From: Actinomycetota bacterium
GTDB taxonomy: Bacteria; Actinomycetota; Acidimicrobiia; Spongiisociales; UBA5794
Length of the DNA: 6,662 nucleotides
Reading direction: 5' to 3'
Assembly (NCBI GenBank): GCA_003648875.1
Contig: QMQC01000103.1
Span: 1-6,662, forward strand
The notes under the pieces are model-generated. The model was not told where the DNA came from. It saw only the letters and a list, made by a program, of their open reading frames with translations, and did no database searches. The translations under genes were made by a program, and so were the position numbers. This document shows positions 5,662-6,662 of this stretch, piece by piece (position 1 is the first letter of the stretch; each line of letters opens with the position of its first letter).

Positions 5662-6435
5662 ATGCGCGATTGGGTCAGAAACTTCTTTTCACCGCGTGTC
5701 GGGGAACGTGTGGCCGGCGCGCCGACGAGTGCGAGTGGCGCCTCTTCATTCTTTCTGTGGTGGGACTTGCCCTTTGGAGAGCGTCTGATCGAGGTTTCTG
5801 TCACGTTGGAGGTGGCGCGGCGGCCCGAGATCGACCGGCTTGTCTCTTTTGCGATCCAAGGCGCTCTCGTCAAGCCTGACGGTGGAAGCTGCCATCTCGG
5901 ACTTCAGCATCACCCGCGATTTCCCGACAGAAGCTCGGTCAATTGGAGTGGATACGCCGCAAACGGCGACCCACTCGATTCGACCACTCCAGGTCTTCCC
6001 TCGGCGACGGATGACATTGCGACGCGGGACTTCTCGTGGCAAGAAGGGGTGCCTTATCAGCTCACTATCGAACGGGGGGAGGAGCACGATGACGGGAGGT
6101 TCCCTTGGACCGGTTCGGTGACCAACGTTCAGACCGGACGGCGCGAAGTGATTCGCGATCTGATCAGCGGTAGTCCGCACATGCGAGCTCCGGTCATGTA
6201 CGTCGAGTCATACGCACCGTGCGACGGCCCCGGTTTCGAGGCGAGATGGTCCAACGCGATAGCGGTGTCCCTGGGAGGTGGCGTCAGGTCGGTCCAATCG
6301 ATGCGCGTTGACTACCAGCCACATGCTGCCGGCGGCTGCACCAATACGAATTCGAGCGTTGACGGAACGAGCTTCGTCCAACGTGCCGGCCTCATGCGAA
6401 CGACGAAGCCGGGTACCACGATCCGTCTCGATTGA
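5662..6435 (+). CDS. Uncharacterised soluble protein, possibly beta-sandwich (DUF3472-like resemblance)
   Basis: A 257-residue protein starting at ATG 5662 with AAGG 7 bases upstream. No signal peptide or membrane segment is visible. The sequence is rich in aromatic and short beta-like stretches: SSFFLWWDLPFGE (28-40), IEVSVTLEV (43-51), LGLQHHPRFPD (79-89), VNWSGYAANGD (93-103), DFSWQEGVPYQLTIERG (123-139), FPWTGSVTNVQTGR (147-160) and MYVESYAPCDG (179-189). The order 'W-x-x-G-x-x-Y-x-L' strand, 'W-x-G-x-V-x-x-x-x-T-G', then '(V/T)ES-Y' loosely recalls DUF3472 or other lectin-like sandwich proteins, but this is memory of a pattern and not a search result. Cysteines are at 77, 187 and 226. 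It diverges from DUF454 and ends 30 bp before tRNA-Val. Function unknown. Confidence 0.65.
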   Translation: MRDWVRNFFSPRVGERVAGAPTSASGASSFFLWWDLPFGERLIEVSVTLEVARRPEIDRLVSFAIQGALVKPDGGSCHLGLQHHPRFPDRSSVNWSGYAANGDPLDSTTPGLPSATDDIATRDFSWQEGVPYQLTIERGEEHDDGRFPWTGSVTNVQTGRREVIRDLISGSPHMRAPVMYVESYAPCDGPGFEARWSNAIAVSLGGGVRSVQSMRVDYQPHAAGGCTNTNSSVDGTSFVQRAGLMRTTKPGTTIRLD

Positions 6436-6449
6436 CGGGCTCTTTCCCC

Positions 6450-6455
6450 TACCAT
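6450..6455 (+). promoter_or_regulatory. Candidate -10 element for tRNA-Val
   Basis: TACCAT fits the TANNNT pattern of actinobacterial -10 elements and would place initiation around 6462, a few bases before the mature tRNA. The hexamer 17 bases upstream (CTCGAT) is a poor -35, and the gap from the previous stop is only 30 bp. The tRNA could instead be transcribed with the upstream gene. Confidence 0.3.
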
Positions 6456-6465
6456 TGCCCGACCC

Positions 6466-6539
6466 GGGCGTTTAGCTCAGTTGGCTAGAGCACCGCCCTT
6501 ACAAGGCGGGGGTCACTGGTTCGAGTCCAGTAACGCCCA
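6466..6539 (+). tRNA. tRNA-Val (anticodon UAC)
   Basis: A complete 74-nt cloverleaf. The acceptor stem is 6466-6472 paired with 6532-6538 (7/7). The D arm is GCTC/GAGC (6475-6478/6488-6491), and the anticodon stem is CCGCC/GGCGG (6493-6497/6505-6509) with loop CTTACAA. The variable loop is 5 nt, the T stem ACTGG/CCAGT with loop TTCGAGT, and the discriminator is A at 6539. The anticodon TAC (6500-6502) reads GUA, valine. The terminal CCA is not encoded, so it must be added by the CCA enzyme. It is directly followed by a tandem repeat derived from its own 3' part. Confidence 0.97.
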
Positions 6540-6554
6540 CGTTGGTTTGTCTTG

Positions 6555-6570
6555 GCGGTGGTGGCACCGC
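6555..6570 (+). other. Spacer hairpin after tRNA-Val (repeat unit 1)
   Basis: GCGGTG (6555-6560) and CACCGC (6565-6570) form a perfect 6-bp stem with a GTGG loop. The same hairpin recurs at 6638-6653. It could stabilise or end the tRNA precursor, but no T-run follows. Confidence 0.5.
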
Positions 6571-6572
6571 AT

Positions 6573-6622
6573 GTATCGCTGTTGCAAGGCGGGGGTCGTT
6601 GGTTCGAGTCCAGTAACGCCCA
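6573..6622 (+). pseudogene. tRNA-like partial copy (anticodon arm, T arm, 3' acceptor strand)
   Basis: By alignment to tRNA-Val, 6576-6580 and 6588-6592 (TCGCT/GGCGG) form an anticodon stem of three Watson-Crick and two G-U pairs around a 7-base loop GTTGCAA. Its central triplet is TGC (6583-6585), which would read the alanine codon GCA. The T arm GTTGG/CCAGT (6598-6602/6610-6614) pairs with two wobbles around an unchanged TTCGAGT loop. The acceptor 3' strand and discriminator (6615-6622) are intact. No proper 5' acceptor strand or D arm is present: TGGCGGT at 6553-6559 would pair at 5 of 7 positions, but it overlaps a stronger hairpin. It is most likely a non-functional tRNA remnant or a repeat-encoded RNA element. 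Confidence 0.6.
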
Positions 6623-6637
6623 CGTTGGTTTGTCTTG

Positions 6638-6653
6638 GCGGTGGTGGCACCGC
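6638..6653 (+). other. Spacer hairpin (repeat unit 2)
   Basis: An identical copy of the 6-bp stem with GTGG loop seen at 6555-6570, shifted by 83 bp. Its exact conservation within the two 39-base spacers means either recent duplication or selection; two copies cannot separate these. Confidence 0.5.
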
Positions 6654-6662
6654 ATGTATCGC

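Larger units (their letters stand above)
6502..6662 (+). repeat. 83-bp-period tandem repeat containing the tRNA-Val 3' part
   Basis: Bases 6502-6579 and 6585-6662 are the same 78-bp sequence, offset by 83 bp, with only two differences (AC at 6515-6516 versus GT at 6598-6599). Each copy holds the 3' half of tRNA-Val (anticodon loop end, variable loop, T arm, acceptor 3' strand) plus the following 39 bases (6541-6579 and 6624-6662, identical). Weaker similarity extends leftwards about 12 more bases into the anticodon arm (6490-6501 versus 6573-6584). The second copy reaches the window edge, so the number of units is unknown. The pattern resembles E. coli tyrT, where tandem repeats behind the tRNA each carry a piece of the tRNA 3' end. 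Confidence 0.9.

Noticed and set aside
5607..5873. N-terminal extension of the DUF454 gene
   Set aside because: It is basic, unlike DUF454 proteins, and is antisense to the better-supported gene starting at 5662.
6502..6662. CRISPR array or integrase attachment site
   Set aside because: Only two adjacent units are present, the repeated part is tRNA sequence, the 'spacers' are identical, and no cas or integrase gene is nearby.

Overview
The window looks like chromosomal DNA of a moderately GC-rich actinobacterium. An Acidimicrobiia-like lineage is my guess from protein style only. The evidence is frequent GTG/TTG starts, few AT-rich stretches, an LCP-family glycopolymer ligase with Thr/Pro-rich linker, and a small protein carrying a ParB-type LGRGL motif. 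There are no transposases, phage genes, CRISPR repeats or rRNA genes. A few genes are confidently assignable to families and several are uncharacterised.

Layout. (1) Bases 3-137 hold the 3' end of an unrecognised plus-strand gene, which converges on (2) a minus-strand LytR-CpsA-Psr (LCP) membrane protein at 200-1690. A 128-bp divergent intergenic region follows. (3) A likely plus-strand operon spans 1819-5174. It holds a large fusion of a Wzx/MATE-like flippase domain with a monotopic phosphoglycosyl transferase, a small CoA-binding (YccU-like) protein 12 bp downstream, a 183-residue protein with a ParB-like LGRGLGDLIP motif, and a four-CXXC zinc-ribbon protein whose ATG overlaps the preceding TGA. 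(4) A minus-strand DUF454 (YbaN-like) membrane protein converges on the operon. (5) A plus-strand gene at 5662-6435 diverges from it and encodes an uncharacterised soluble protein. (6) The window ends with tRNA-Val(UAC), immediately followed by an 83-bp-period tandem repeat that copies the anticodon arm, T arm and 3' acceptor strand of that tRNA plus a 39-bp spacer.

How the genes may work together. The transferase domain would load a phosphosugar on undecaprenyl phosphate at the cytoplasmic face. The fused flippase domain could move the lipid-linked glycan outward, and the divergently encoded LCP protein could ligate finished polymer to peptidoglycan. The three small genes after the fusion have no obvious role in this and may simply be co-transcribed.

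The strongest candidates for something undescribed are three. The first is the tRNA-derived tandem repeat at the right end, which resembles in principle the repeats behind E. coli tyrT; its four stem substitutions all turn Watson-Crick pairs into G-U wobbles. The second is the flippase-transferase fusion. The third is the ParB-motif protein coupled to a double zinc ribbon. All family calls rest on reading motifs by eye; no database search was run.
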